In this document: in pieces, positions 15,482 to 24,932 of the stretch
Layout: the number at the start of each line of letters is the position of its first letter
Position numbering within the stretch: position 1 is the first letter of the stretch
Program-made: the position numbers and the translations under genes
Notes under the pieces: generated by a model
The model's input: only the letters and a program-made list of their open reading frames with translations
What the model was told of the DNA's origin: nothing
The model's database searches: none
Source: a virus
Direction: 5' to 3' (one strand)
DNA: 41,953 nucleotides
IMG/VR virus record: IMGVR_UViG_3300049057_000157
Span: 1 to 41,953 of that record

Positions 15482-17232
15482 GGATTTATTGTCCCTGTCA
15501 GATAAGTATTTGGTTGCGCCTCACCGTTGTCACCCTCGAAACCGCCATTGGCCGCACCTTTTTCCAATCCCGAAATGAAGTGATATCCAACCGCTGGAGT
15601 GTACACGTTGCTGTTCGTAGCTGAGATTTGATAACTAGCGCCACCAAGAGTAACAGCCTGCCCAATATCTGGTGTAGTGGTTGAATCCATTGCCAATCCA
15701 CTCCAAATCGTAGTTGCAGCGCCATTGCCGAACATCCCGCTTACAAAGGATGCATTAACAGCGCTCCCTGCGTGGCCGATGATGAAATCAACACGGTTGC
15801 CTGTCCCCGGTGTTGATGTGTTATTACTCGCTCTCCAAGTCCCGGTGGTATATGACCATGTGTTTGTTGCATCAGTCCCATACAGCCGCCTGGACACCCG
15901 GTTGTGCATATTCCACACGAGTCTGCGCGCTGCGCTATCTTCGGTCTGCCCAGAAACACCAGTCGTGCGAAAACTGCCGACATACCGGCGTTCCGTCGCG
16001 CCTGTCTTGAAGCAGCAGATGCCGTTAACTGTTGTAAGTGCGGTAGCCCGGGTGGTGTCATTTGTCCAGGCAACTGCCTCGCCCGTCACTCCGGACGAAT
16101 CGAACAAAAAGACATCGTACATCGTGTTGGTGGTGGCGGGAACGTTGATGCTGATTTCAGAGTATGTCTTTAAAGCAAAGCCCGTAGAGCCGTCGTAAAG
16201 TGAAACTAAATTAGAAGTGTAAGGCGTGTACTTAACAGCGGTCGCCCCAGTGACATCGCTGCTGGTGACCGGAGTATTACTCGTGAGCGATAATCTGCCA
16301 CCCATAATCGCAGACATGTCGATCCATGTTGGAGCCCCGGTGCCACCACTGAGCGGAATTTGTCCAGCAACGCCGGCACTTTGGATAGCCATCCCGGCTG
16401 CACCCGAATAAACTAAGCCACCCTGTGCAGCGGTTAAGTTGGCGCCTGTACCACCCGTGCTCAATGCCATTGGTGTCGCCGGCGTTATGACATCACATTT
16501 CAAATTCTTGTAGCTGCTATCTCCAGCATTGCGAACCGCTAGGGTGTTCGCATCCTCCCGCTTGAGCAACATATCGACAGCAGACGCGCCACCGGCGCCA
16601 AACTTAATACCACCGTCAGAAGTTAGGGCAACCCTCGGATTGGCATCGCCGGTTATCCCTGTGTAGATAGTGTTGTTGCCTGTTGCCATCAACGCAGACA
16701 GCACTCCCGTCAGCGCAACAGTTACTCCCGTAAATGTGCCAGTTGATGTGAGGTTTACTCCGGTAAAGGTTCCAGTCGCTGTGATGTCCCCTACAGCTAA
16801 ATGCCGATCAGCATTGTCTGCCGCATTCCGAATACTCAACGTTGTCGAGTTGGAGCGCTTCAGCATGACATCAAGCGCGGAAGCAGACCCTGCACCAAAC
16901 TTGATAAATCCATCGGAAGTTAGTGCGACTCGCGGTACTGTGTCGCCGGTTGTGCCAGCGGTAAAACAGTTCGCCAGCGCGGCTCTGAGAATCGGATACT
17001 CAAGCGTGGTATCAAGTTTGGTCGGCGCAATCGCTGCACCAGTCTTGATGTTCACATTGGATATCGTTGTGAAGCCGTTGTATAACGTTGAGAAGCGGGT
17101 ATTCTGTGTTGCCGCCGTGATTGGCTGCCCCGCAACCCATGTATAGGGATCTGTGACGACATCCGCCATCGCAGTTTGAGTGGCGCACAAAAACGCCATG
17201 ACCCAAGCGAACGCTAATTTCAACTTATTCAC
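15478..17232 (-). CDS. Tail-fibre-like protein with signal peptide and internal repeat
   Basis: A 584-residue protein starting at a GTG that overlaps the nozzle stop by 8 bases, with GAGG upstream. It opens with a signal peptide (LKLAFAWVMAFLCATQTAMA, cut before DVV). The next segment (TDPYTWVAGQPITAATQN) is typical of phage fibre N-termini. Two copies of a ~35-residue repeat follow: PRVALTSDGFIKFGAGSASA and PRVALTSDGGIKFGAGGASA. A triple-helix-like TGTFTGV region lies between them. The C-terminal third is beta-rich. Position after the nozzle fits the receptor-binding fibre; the leader peptide is the surprise. Confidence 0.8.
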   Translation of the reverse strand: MNKLKLAFAWVMAFLCATQTAMADVVTDPYTWVAGQPITAATQNTRFSTLYNGFTTISNVNIKTGAAIAPTKLDTTLEYPILRAALANCFTAGTTGDTVPRVALTSDGFIKFGAGSASALDVMLKRSNSTTLSIRNAADNADRHLAVGDITATGTFTGVNLTSTGTFTGVTVALTGVLSALMATGNNTIYTGITGDANPRVALTSDGGIKFGAGGASAVDMLLKREDANTLAVRNAGDSSYKNLKCDVITPATPMALSTGGTGANLTAAQGGLVYSGAAGMAIQSAGVAGQIPLSGGTGAPTWIDMSAIMGGRLSLTSNTPVTSSDVTGATAVKYTPYTSNLVSLYDGSTGFALKTYSEISINVPATTNTMYDVFLFDSSGVTGEAVAWTNDTTRATALTTVNGICCFKTGATERRYVGSFRTTGVSGQTEDSAARRLVWNMHNRVSRRLYGTDATNTWSYTTGTWRASNNTSTPGTGNRVDFIIGHAGSAVNASFVSGMFGNGAATTIWSGLAMDSTTTPDIGQAVTLGGASYQISATNSNVYTPAVGYHFISGLEKGAANGGFEGDNGEAQPNTYLTGTINP

Positions 17233-18937
17233 AGCGCCTCATCCCCCTCTCCTGGTACTTCAGTGTCAGCCCGTTCAATTTGAAATAACGCTGAGCTACT
17301 GTTTGTTCAATCTTGATCTGAACATTCTTGCCATACAATGCGCCTGTAAAGCCATTAACGCCAGTGCGCTTCACCGTCAACCGCTTACTGTAATTAGGAT
17401 AATTCACAACAAGCGTATCACCATAAACGCCACCACCGTCATACGTGTCCACGTCATAACGCGCTGGCAACCCCGCCGGCAAGGTATTCGTTTTAGTCAC
17501 CACACAAGACTGTCCTTCGCCATTCTTCACTGTCAAAGTGGCCTGAACGGTTCCTGAGTCCGTGGAATAATCCAGCCACAACCAGCGAAACCGCTTAGTC
17601 TTTCTCGGATCACCCTGGTTTGTATATTGATCTCCAGGGGGTCCCTTAATGTACGGCGTAAGCCAATAAGCATCAATGCGTGTACCGTTATCATCTAAGC
17701 CGACATCGACTTGAGCCAGGTGGACATCTCCATCGCTGTTTTGAGTTGTGACACAAAAAAGCAACTTCTGCTTTAGTGCGTCTTCCCCTTCAATTAAAAT
17801 GCCGGATGGCCAACCTTCCATTGGCCACCATGAGCGCAAGTTGTAGTCGAAGCAATACTGCCTATTGCCCGCAACATCCAAAACATACATAAAAGGCTTA
17901 GTATGCCTGGCTGCCGAAAAGCGGGCATTAAGATCCAAAGCTATTTGATCTGTGACCCAATCAGCCAAATCTTTCCTGATATGTTCGGAAATAATTCGCG
18001 CTGTTGTGCCGTTCGTTTCATAAACAGCTTTGTCCGTGCCCAGAAAAACCACCGTACCATAGCTTCCCTGTTCGCCCACTGGACCCGGAAGAAACGCCAT
18101 AGTCCGTCCGTCCAATACGCCGCCGGCAACACCATTAACAATCCGCTCTTCCCACTCGCCCAAAGCGCCCGTCATGGCATAAATACCCATCTTGGTCTTG
18201 CCAATCAGAGTTGTCTGAACCGGAGTCAATGAGTCGGTAGCGATCGACATGGGCTGAATACAATTGATTCGCCCACCAGCTCCCTTGCCCACATTATGGA
18301 TCGACGCACCCAGCCAAATTGAAGGAAAGTCCGGATCGCTCCAGCGCGCCGCATGAGGCTCTTCCGTCCCCGAAACATAGGTGTCACCACCAACAAGGCT
18401 CCCATTAATCAAAGCCAACACATTGCAAGCGGGCGCAGGTATCCTTCCAACTGCCGCTGAATATCCAATCGCCGCATCGGTGTTCGTGGCCGGATTATAT
18501 TCTCTGATGCCCACCTGATTAACACCATACAGGGTTAATCCGTCCGAATAGTAAAGAATCCCATCACGAGCAACCGCTGCCACTCTACGCCCAGCAGCAT
18601 AAACACCAGAAGCAATGAGTGTCCATGGATCGGTATTGCCGCTATACATGTTGCCATTTTGCCAAATGATCTTGTGGCGATCGTCATTCTCATCATCCAT
18701 ATAGATGGCGCCATCGGCATCAACGGAAGACACCGGAGAAGTAGACTCCTCTTGCCAGCCGTCTCGCTGCAAGAGTTCTCCACCTTTCAGTCCTTTAAAA
18801 TTCCTGCACCGCGGACTTGCGTTTAGAGGCAGATCGGCAGGATCTACCTCGGAAATTTGTCCACGCGAAAAATCGCCAATGTGGACATCGATGAAAGTAT
18901 CATCGCCAATATTCTCAATCGCCGCATTGCCACCCAT
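17225..18937 (-). CDS. Tail nozzle / stabilisation protein (beta-propeller)
   Basis: A 570-residue protein. Near the N-terminus it has DFSRGQISEVDPADLPLNAS and CRNFKGLKGGELLQRDGW. This 'results, ordinary points, gene-coordinates' opening is typical of P22 gp10/SU10-type nozzle proteins. Repeated short beta blades follow (VARDGILYYSDGLTLYGVN, GSYGTVVFLGTDKAVYETN, then RQYCFDYNLRSWWPMEGW). It would form the distal tube below the adaptor and carry the fibres. It sits directly after the adaptor gene, as expected. Confidence 0.75.
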   Translation of the reverse strand: MGGNAAIENIGDDTFIDVHIGDFSRGQISEVDPADLPLNASPRCRNFKGLKGGELLQRDGWQEESTSPVSSVDADGAIYMDDENDDRHKIIWQNGNMYSGNTDPWTLIASGVYAAGRRVAAVARDGILYYSDGLTLYGVNQVGIREYNPATNTDAAIGYSAAVGRIPAPACNVLALINGSLVGGDTYVSGTEEPHAARWSDPDFPSIWLGASIHNVGKGAGGRINCIQPMSIATDSLTPVQTTLIGKTKMGIYAMTGALGEWEERIVNGVAGGVLDGRTMAFLPGPVGEQGSYGTVVFLGTDKAVYETNGTTARIISEHIRKDLADWVTDQIALDLNARFSAARHTKPFMYVLDVAGNRQYCFDYNLRSWWPMEGWPSGILIEGEDALKQKLLFCVTTQNSDGDVHLAQVDVGLDDNGTRIDAYWLTPYIKGPPGDQYTNQGDPRKTKRFRWLWLDYSTDSGTVQATLTVKNGEGQSCVVTKTNTLPAGLPARYDVDTYDGGGVYGDTLVVNYPNYSKRLTVKRTGVNGFTGALYGKNVQIKIEQTVAQRYFKLNGLTLKYQERGMRRCE

Positions 18938-19716
18938 TAGTCCAAAACAATCCTGTGCCCGCCATCAATCGGATAGCCTTCCCATTGACTCTCCTTCCGT
19001 GGACGCATCTTCAAATGTCCAACTTCTCCAGCCTGAGCCATGTACTGGTGAAGCTTCGTGCTCATATCATTGAACACCTCATACCAATACTTCGCCTCAC
19101 CCATGAAACGCTCTTTCTCGCTGGCTTTGGCAATCGCATATGCCACCACGCCATCACGAAAATCCTCAGGTACAAGACACTTGTCCCCCGGATTCCTCAT
19201 CCGCGGATGACTCAACATGCATTCAATAGTAATAGTCCGTCCTGCCGTGTCAGGCGCCGGCAATAATCCCAACACCGTCCGATAGTCCTGTTCATCTTCA
19301 GCATTGATCTTGGTCAGTTCCTGAGCGCTCGTCGTAGCGTTCTGGTTCATCAGATAGCTAACATATGGCTTGATGTAATACTGCCGGACAAGATTCGATG
19401 TCTGCACCTTGCCGGTCTGCACACCTGAAAGATCCTGCAACTTCTCCAATGGGTAAGGCAGATTGCCATCAAAATAAGTAACGCTGAAGATGTCCAGCGG
19501 ACTGATCTTCAGCGGATACTCAGATTGATTTGCAATTGTTACTTCTTGGTATGGGTAGCGCAGTACTCCTGCACCACGGCACATCAAGTTGGCACCCTTG
19601 TTGAGCTGCCGAATTAGAAACCGGTCGCTCCACAGATCCTCTTCGTCTTCTTCGAGAAGCTCACGCGTCTCTTCTAAAAGACCCTGGAGGTCATCCAGCA
19701 TCCCTGCATCGGACAC
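18937..19716 (-). CDS. Head-tail adaptor protein (SU10-adaptor-like)
   Basis: A 259-residue protein from a GTG with AAGGAGGT six bases upstream. A helical N-terminus (LLEETRELLEEDEEDLWSDR, then FLIRQLNKGANLMCRGAGVL) and C-terminal helices (DFRDGVVAYAIAKASEKERF, EAKYWYEVFNDMSTKLHQYM) flank a beta segment. This is the layout of portal-attached adaptor proteins of short-tailed phages such as SU10. It lies between the decoration and nozzle genes. Confidence 0.7.
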   Translation of the reverse strand: MSDAGMLDDLQGLLEETRELLEEDEEDLWSDRFLIRQLNKGANLMCRGAGVLRYPYQEVTIANQSEYPLKISPLDIFSVTYFDGNLPYPLEKLQDLSGVQTGKVQTSNLVRQYYIKPYVSYLMNQNATTSAQELTKINAEDEQDYRTVLGLLPAPDTAGRTITIECMLSHPRMRNPGDKCLVPEDFRDGVVAYAIAKASEKERFMGEAKYWYEVFNDMSTKLHQYMAQAGEVGHLKMRPRKESQWEGYPIDGGHRIVLD

Positions 19717-19736
19717 AAGAAGACCTCCTTAATCAT

Positions 19737-20195
19737 TTAGAGCAGAGCAACGATCTTCGCCAAAGTCCCACCAGAGGAGTTGGCTTCAATCGCTTGTGAT
19801 CTCATCGGCGCCACATCAGTGTTGGCCGGTTTAGCCAATGTGCCACTTGCTCCAGCGGCCAACGGATCGTTAGCGGCAACACCATTAGCAACTAGAGTGG
19901 ATGCCTTGCCGTGGCGAGTAATCCAGCCGTAGTCTCCTGAGGCAATCGCTGTTTCAGCCGTCCCGAAAACGTGATCAGTTACAGCCGCAGTCTTCTTCAC
20001 TTTCAAACAAGTGGTGACAGCAGTGTCAATCTGAACCGCTTCATTTACCAAAATTGCGGCGCCCGCTTGCATCAACACATAAGTGTTGTCTTTGTTTCGT
20101 CTAACCATGCCAGCGAAGAGATTGGGCGGCAACGTTGTATAGGTTGCCGTCAATGCCCCGAAGCTGCCGTTAGTTTCGTGTCCTGCAAAAGCCAT
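19737..20195 (-). CDS. Capsid decoration / head-stabilising protein candidate
   Basis: A 152-residue protein made of short beta strands with many Ala, Thr and Gly: YVLMQAGAAILVNEAVQIDT, SGDYGWITRHGKASTLVANG, APMRSQAIEANSSGGTLAKI. The pattern of small beta-barrel loops and an 'AIEANSSGG' end resembles DUF2190-like head decoration proteins. It directly follows the major capsid gene and has a good ribosome site (AAGGAGA). Confidence 0.65.
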   Translation of the reverse strand: MAFAGHETNGSFGALTATYTTLPPNLFAGMVRRNKDNTYVLMQAGAAILVNEAVQIDTAVTTCLKVKKTAAVTDHVFGTAETAIASGDYGWITRHGKASTLVANGVAANDPLAAGASGTLAKPANTDVAPMRSQAIEANSSGGTLAKIVALL

Positions 20196-20213
20196 TTCAA
20201 TGATCTCCTTAAA

Positions 20214-21254
20214 CTAGGCAGCAGTACAGCCGGTGAGCACGCCCTGCATTCTTGGCGAGGAGCAGGTCATGTTGCCATCCCAAAAGATGTACTTGATTGC
20301 AATGCGCTGTCTGCTCGGCACGCGGAGCGGAGTTTGAACGAAATCCGAAGATTTCGACGGACGCCAGAACAGATACTTCGTGTTCAAGAAGTAGATCTTG
20401 CCTGCATCGTCGATGTTCTGATCCGGTACGCATGGCACACCGTTCAACATGATGAAGCGGAAGCCAGCCTTGTAGACATCAGAGTCGCCAGCGGTAATAC
20501 GCTCGTTAGCTTGGAGCAAGCTCCAGAGCTTCGCAAAGATCGAAGGATGCATCACAATCAGGTCAGGCGCTTCATCACCCACACTGCACAAAGTGAACAT
20601 CTGGTTCATCTTGTTGATGTCGATAACGGTTGAAGCGTTGCTGAAGTTGTAAGCACCGGTCCATCTTGTAACCGCGCCGGCATTCACTGCAACAGATTGG
20701 CCATTCCACCAGGCATTGCCCGTAAATGAGGACTTCGGCCCGGTTGAAGAAGATCGGCTGATGTTGCCGTAACTTCCAGGACTCGGGTTGGCATTGTGCG
20801 TGATGATCGCGGACAAGCCATCTAGCGTCTTAGCACCATGAAGCGAGTTGTTGGATCCATCGCCGTAAATCTCTTGTCCCATGGTGTCCTTCAAGGACAT
20901 CAGGGCGTTTTGAGCGACGGTTTCAGCAAGATCCGCAACTTCTTCGGCGCCCATATTCTTGAGCTTGTCGGTTTCTGCGTAAACAATCGGGCACTGGTAG
21001 TAAGCCCAGTTGTGCTCTGCCTTCGTGACAATTTCCGGCTGTCCGGCAGGCAGAGTTGCGAAGCCGCCCTGCCAGGCGCCCGCCTCCGAGTTTCGTGCAT
21101 ACATGATCGGCTGCTGAATCTTGCTGCCGCTTGCGAACTTCTTACGCTTCAGCAGTCTCATCAACAGCGCGGAAGACGTGAAAAATTGATCAATCACATC
21201 GGGAACGATCATTTCCCGTGTGAGAGTTTCTAGCGTTGTATATGGGACTGCCAT
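20214..21254 (-). CDS. Major capsid protein
   Basis: A 346-residue protein placed between scaffold and decoration genes with a strong ribosome site (AGGAGAGAGG). TTLETLTREMIVPDVIDQFF near the N-terminus and VADLAETVAQNALMSLKDTM resemble the N-arm and spine helix of HK97-fold capsid proteins. The C-terminal half (LIVMHPSIFAKLWSLLQANE, GFRFIMLNGVPCVPDQNI, YIFWDGNMTCSSPRMQGVL) matches capsid P-domain and A-domain style. The HK97-fold call rests on this and on synteny. Confidence 0.85.
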   Translation of the reverse strand: MAVPYTTLETLTREMIVPDVIDQFFTSSALLMRLLKRKKFASGSKIQQPIMYARNSEAGAWQGGFATLPAGQPEIVTKAEHNWAYYQCPIVYAETDKLKNMGAEEVADLAETVAQNALMSLKDTMGQEIYGDGSNNSLHGAKTLDGLSAIITHNANPSPGSYGNISRSSSTGPKSSFTGNAWWNGQSVAVNAGAVTRWTGAYNFSNASTVIDINKMNQMFTLCSVGDEAPDLIVMHPSIFAKLWSLLQANERITAGDSDVYKAGFRFIMLNGVPCVPDQNIDDAGKIYFLNTKYLFWRPSKSSDFVQTPLRVPSRQRIAIKYIFWDGNMTCSSPRMQGVLTGCTAA

Positions 21255-21266
21255 TTATCCTCTCTC

Positions 21267-22136
21267 CTAAGCCAAGCCGTGCTCGCGAATGAATTGCGTG
21301 ATCCGGCCGCCCAATCCGCTGAAGCCCCTTTCGCCTGGCTCACGCTTCGGCTTCGGAGGCTCCTGGAATGGGGCGCTTCCGGTTGGAACGCCCTTTACTT
21401 TTGAAAGTTCTTCTTGTTGTTTAGCGATCTGCTGTTGCCGTGTCTCGAAGTCCAACAACTGTTGTCTAAGCTTCGGAGCTTCCAGCAAATTCATCTGAGT
21501 CTCGAAGACATCTACAAAACTGCCGCGAATCTGCTTGCCATCGGCAAGCGCCTGAAGCGCTGCATCCTTGATAGCCTTACGCCATTCAGGCGAAACTACA
21601 GAGTCCGCCTTCTCGCCAAACTTCTGTCTAAAGGCCGCTTCGGAACGATTAAAGTCTTCCTCGAGAAAACGCTGCTCAACAGAGACAAGCCTTTGATTGG
21701 TAGCGCGGTTGAACTGCGCAAGAATGTCTGATGTGACAATCTGCGGATCTTGTTGTTGTTGGCCGTAGATCCCGCTTTGCACATTCGGTTGATACTCATA
21801 TTGAGGTTGGCGCTGTTGCGGTTGCTGATACCGCATCATTTGAATCTCGGCAGCCAACGCCTGCTGATTAGCAGCCATCTGCTTCAGCATTTCCAACATC
21901 GGATCAGAACTGGCAGCCGGCGGCAATGGCTCTGGCTGCGGAATAGGCTCTGGTTCCGGTTGGGGGTGTGGCGCCGGAGTCGGCTCATCACCTACAGCCG
22001 GCTCCACGTCTTCCTTGGAGGAAGCCTCTTCCGACTTGTTTCCGGTCGGGTAAACCTCATCATATATGCCAGATTGTGGCTCTTCTTCCACAAGCTGCAT
22101 AATTCGTTCTCGATCTAATTTGATCTCTGAAACCAT
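21267..22136 (-). CDS. Scaffolding protein
   Basis: A 289-residue, acidic and Gln/Pro-rich protein directly upstream of the major capsid gene. The N-terminal ~80 residues are disordered (PTPAPHPQPEPEPIPQPEPL); coiled-coil segments follow (LEMLKQMAANQQALAAEIQM, LRQQLLDFETRQQQIAKQQE). It ends with a basic, helical patch (PKREPGERGFSGLGGRITQF), as scaffolds use to bind capsid subunits. Start overlaps the preceding stop (TAATG). Confidence 0.75.
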   Translation of the reverse strand: MVSEIKLDRERIMQLVEEEPQSGIYDEVYPTGNKSEEASSKEDVEPAVGDEPTPAPHPQPEPEPIPQPEPLPPAASSDPMLEMLKQMAANQQALAAEIQMMRYQQPQQRQPQYEYQPNVQSGIYGQQQQDPQIVTSDILAQFNRATNQRLVSVEQRFLEEDFNRSEAAFRQKFGEKADSVVSPEWRKAIKDAALQALADGKQIRGSFVDVFETQMNLLEAPKLRQQLLDFETRQQQIAKQQEELSKVKGVPTGSAPFQEPPKPKREPGERGFSGLGGRITQFIREHGLA

Positions 22137-22585
22137 TACATTCTGACTCCCTGTCCAAGTCCCCCCAGAGCTGAGCCGCCCTGATTGCCCGCCATTAGCT
22201 GCATTTGCATTTGCTGCACACGCCCTTGCTTCATGTCTTCAAGTTGTTTGCAAATCTGCAACGGCTTTGGCGGGAGCTGTTGCAATTGCGCGATCATCTG
22301 CATAACGCCGCTTATCTCTTGCTCTCCGCCCACAACACGCAAAAGGTTTTCCAAATCCATCAACGCTTTCACGGAAGCATTGATACCTTCAGACAAATCT
22401 TGTGCAGTCCGGCGAACAGCAGCACATGCAGTATCGAAGCCATAAACAGTAGGATCGTGCGGTCCTTGCAATCCGGCAGGATTGTTGGCACTGGGTGGTT
22501 GACCCATGGCCAAATCTCGCAGATTCACTTGTGCGCCCATTGTGTTCACGTGGCTTATCCCGCACAGATACGCGCTCTTGCGCAT
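22136..22585 (-). CDS. Gln/Met-rich hypothetical protein upstream of scaffold
   Basis: A 149-residue frame. The best start is uncertain: ATG at 22585 has no clear ribosome site, and the in-frame ATG at 22540 (MGAQVNLRDLAMG) is also weak. The middle is helical (AAVRRTAQDLSEGINASVKA, MQMIAQLQQLPPKPLQICKQ), and the end is Gln/Met/Gly-rich (RVQQMQMQLMAGNQGGSALG). Probably a head-assembly accessory protein. Not recognised. Confidence 0.5.
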   Translation of the reverse strand: MRKSAYLCGISHVNTMGAQVNLRDLAMGQPPSANNPAGLQGPHDPTVYGFDTACAAVRRTAQDLSEGINASVKALMDLENLLRVVGGEQEISGVMQMIAQLQQLPPKPLQICKQLEDMKQGRVQQMQMQLMAGNQGGSALGGLGQGVRM

Positions 22586-22665
22586 TTCGAGCGGATACTA
22601 ACACCGGCTAAAAGTGCTAAACAATGAGTGGTGGCTGTGTGCCACCATGTCGCCACGCAAGTGAA

Positions 22666-23124
22666 TTAAGAGCGGCTACCTATTGCCACTACCTTGATTT
22701 GAATGGTGGCACTGCCTGAAGGATTGGTGAAATAGAGAGTGGGCGGAGTCGCCGCGCCGTTGTTCACAATCGCACAGCCGTTGGTTGTCACCGTGAACTT
22801 ATTAGCGTTTGTAGTGTTAGGTCCCCAAAGGAATCCCGAAGCCGCGCTGCTAACATCTTGCACTGCAAAATATCTGCAGCTGTCCAACTTTGTCGATAAA
22901 TCTACAGTGGTACTCGTGCTGGCCGCCAGCTCAATCAATTCCTCATATTGGGCATTGTCGGTTGTAGTACTTGCCTCATCGAAATCCAGAAGCTTTCTGT
23001 CTCTGCCGACAGTCCCGCGCCCAAGATAAAAGCTCGCATTGACTCGCTCCGCTGTTGGCGCTGTGGCATAAACGCCAAGCCCAACAAAGAACAAAAGCAA
23101 TGTGGCTAAAATTCTATTTCTCAT
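22666..23124 (-). CDS. Exported small protein in the capsid gene cluster
   Basis: A 152-residue protein with a signal peptide (NRILATLLLFFVGLGVYATA) between portal and scaffold genes. The mature part is beta-rich (STTVDLSTKLDSCRYFAVQD, KFTVTTNGCAIVNNGAATPP) and contains two Cys, perhaps a disulphide. It overlaps the portal stop by 4 bases (ATGA), so it is co-translated with the portal. Its Ser/Thr/Gly-rich beta style recalls the fibre-like exported proteins of the same phage. No known head protein carries such a leader. Confidence 0.65.
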   Translation of the reverse strand: MRNRILATLLLFFVGLGVYATAPTAERVNASFYLGRGTVGRDRKLLDFDEASTTTDNAQYEELIELAASTSTTVDLSTKLDSCRYFAVQDVSSAASGFLWGPNTTNANKFTVTTNGCAIVNNGAATPPTLYFTNPSGSATIQIKVVAIGSRS

Positions 23125-24932
23125 ACATTCGGCACCTTTGAAGCTGGACCGCGGCTAACGCTGCCATCCTTGATTCCCATCTGCGCAAGCTGCACCAACC
23201 ATTGACGCTTCCGCTGAACCACATCTTCCGGATTCGGCCAACGCAATGTCTTGAGCAATTCAATATCGTCGATCGCCCGCATCTTATATAGTTCGGCCGC
23301 GCGTTGCTGAGTAGACACTTCAGCCCCTGCAGTGTTGCCAGCTTCAACGCCGATATCCCAATCACTCTTGATTAGAGTGTTGTCCCACTTATACTTCTTG
23401 TCCTGTCCAAGCGGATCCTTGATCGTGAATTCAACAGGCACCGTGTAGAACTGTCTGATGTTTTGAATGATCTGATGTCCAAGTTGCTTGGTAGCCTCTT
23501 TGTCTAATTCCTGCTCCAGTAACACGCGTTTCAACGCCGCACCCTGCAAACCTTGCACGGTATCCGCGGCCAACTGCGCGCCCTCTTGCAAATCTCCACG
23601 CGAAACATTGTTGACACCCAGCACCTGATCAAAGATGTTCTTCAGCTTGTCAAACATCATGAACACGCTTTGAGGCAAATCGCTTGGGGGTATCCGCGCC
23701 ACGCGCGAGTTCGGCTTGACCAAGAAGATTTGATCGGGCTCCCAAGACAAATTCTTGTATTGCTCTGGTTTTAGGAACGCGTTCCAATCCACCGCCCACG
23801 GACTATTCATCCAAGCACGACAATTGTCATAAGCTTCTTTTAGAAGCGGCGCCATCCAACGATCAACCAGATCGAGCAGTTCAATTGGACTGTAGGAAAA
23901 TAGTTGGTCGCGCACACCTTTCTGATATGCCACCAACGGAACCGTGCCATGATTGAAGGGATTGGGTCCGTCCTGAAGCATGACGCCATTGCAGGCAACC
24001 ATCAATCTACCCTTCGGATAACGCTCATCCCATCTGGTAACTTCGCTGCCATCAGGATTGAATATTGGATCGCCGTCTTTGTTTGCTGGCACTTGTCTTA
24101 CTCGAGCATCAAACAAATAACATTCCAAAACGATATGCCGATCGCGCCCACCAAGAGCAAGCGATGATCTATTGAAGGGACTCTCTACTCTGCCGCCATT
24201 TACTTGAGCCGCTTCCGGTTGTTCAAGCGCTCTGGCTCCAGCCTTACCGCCGGGCTTAACTTTCCAACCTTTGGTTGGCCATTTCCGAATAATGTCTGAT
24301 CGATCCATTGGCCGCGCAATGATGCAGTACTTCATGCGCTTGAAGTCCCACGAATCTGCATATGCATCCGGCCACACATACCGCGGATCGATTCGGTTGA
24401 TTATGTGCTCCCCGTTGTTGTCGAACATTCCAGCGCGGAACGCATCAACAACAGGATTGAGAAAGCCGATCCCGAATTTCAATTGATCGAGTCCAATCCT
24501 CAGCCTTAAAAGGTTGTACAAGTTGGCATCGAGAATCTGGCTAAGCATTGCGTTGCAAGCTGCAGCCGCTTCATTCAACGCTTGCTGCCGGCTGTTAGCT
24601 GTCGGGCGCAAGGGATCCTGATGTCTAACTGCCAAAAATTCCTCGATGGCCGGCGCCAAAATTGGCAGCCTTCCACGCGAGGAATTCCGGTAATCGATGA
24701 ACTCATCGATCAAGTGTTCCAGCTCTACAAGCTTATCAGCTCGCTTCCAACGATACTTCTTGGGTCCCCATTTCTGAACGGATTCTTCGTAAAGTTCCTC
24801 AACCACGCGCGCATTGTGATCTTCCCAAGCTTGCTCGGTTTGAAATCCGTCCTCGAACCAAGCAGGAACCGCTTGCCTCAATACCTGCGGAACAAGCGTT
24901 AAACTGCTTAGTTCGATCGGATCTACTGCCAT
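23121..24932 (-). CDS. Portal protein
   Basis: A 603-residue protein downstream of the terminase and upstream of scaffold and capsid. It has portal-style features: early helices (ERVVEELYEESVQKWGPK-like region), a wing (IDPRYVWPDAYADSWDFKRM), a clip/stem region, and the helical crown with KLKNIFDQVLGVNNVSRGDL. GLQGAALKRVLLEQELDKEA follows. Twelve copies form the DNA gate at the capsid vertex. Good ribosome site (AGGAGCTA), overlapping the preceding stop. Confidence 0.85.
   Translation of the reverse strand: MAVDPIELSSLTLVPQVLRQAVPAWFEDGFQTEQAWEDHNARVVEELYEESVQKWGPKKYRWKRADKLVELEHLIDEFIDYRNSSRGRLPILAPAIEEFLAVRHQDPLRPTANSRQQALNEAAAACNAMLSQILDANLYNLLRLRIGLDQLKFGIGFLNPVVDAFRAGMFDNNGEHIINRIDPRYVWPDAYADSWDFKRMKYCIIARPMDRSDIIRKWPTKGWKVKPGGKAGARALEQPEAAQVNGGRVESPFNRSSLALGGRDRHIVLECYLFDARVRQVPANKDGDPIFNPDGSEVTRWDERYPKGRLMVACNGVMLQDGPNPFNHGTVPLVAYQKGVRDQLFSYSPIELLDLVDRWMAPLLKEAYDNCRAWMNSPWAVDWNAFLKPEQYKNLSWEPDQIFLVKPNSRVARIPPSDLPQSVFMMFDKLKNIFDQVLGVNNVSRGDLQEGAQLAADTVQGLQGAALKRVLLEQELDKEATKQLGHQIIQNIRQFYTVPVEFTIKDPLGQDKKYKWDNTLIKSDWDIGVEAGNTAGAEVSTQQRAAELYKMRAIDDIELLKTLRWPNPEDVVQRKRQWLVQLAQMGIKDGSVSRGPASKVPNV

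Noticed and set aside
16670-17146. Long plus-strand frame opposite the tail fibre
   Set aside because: It is the antisense of a Gly/Thr/Ala-rich coding repeat, has no ribosome site and runs against the operon.
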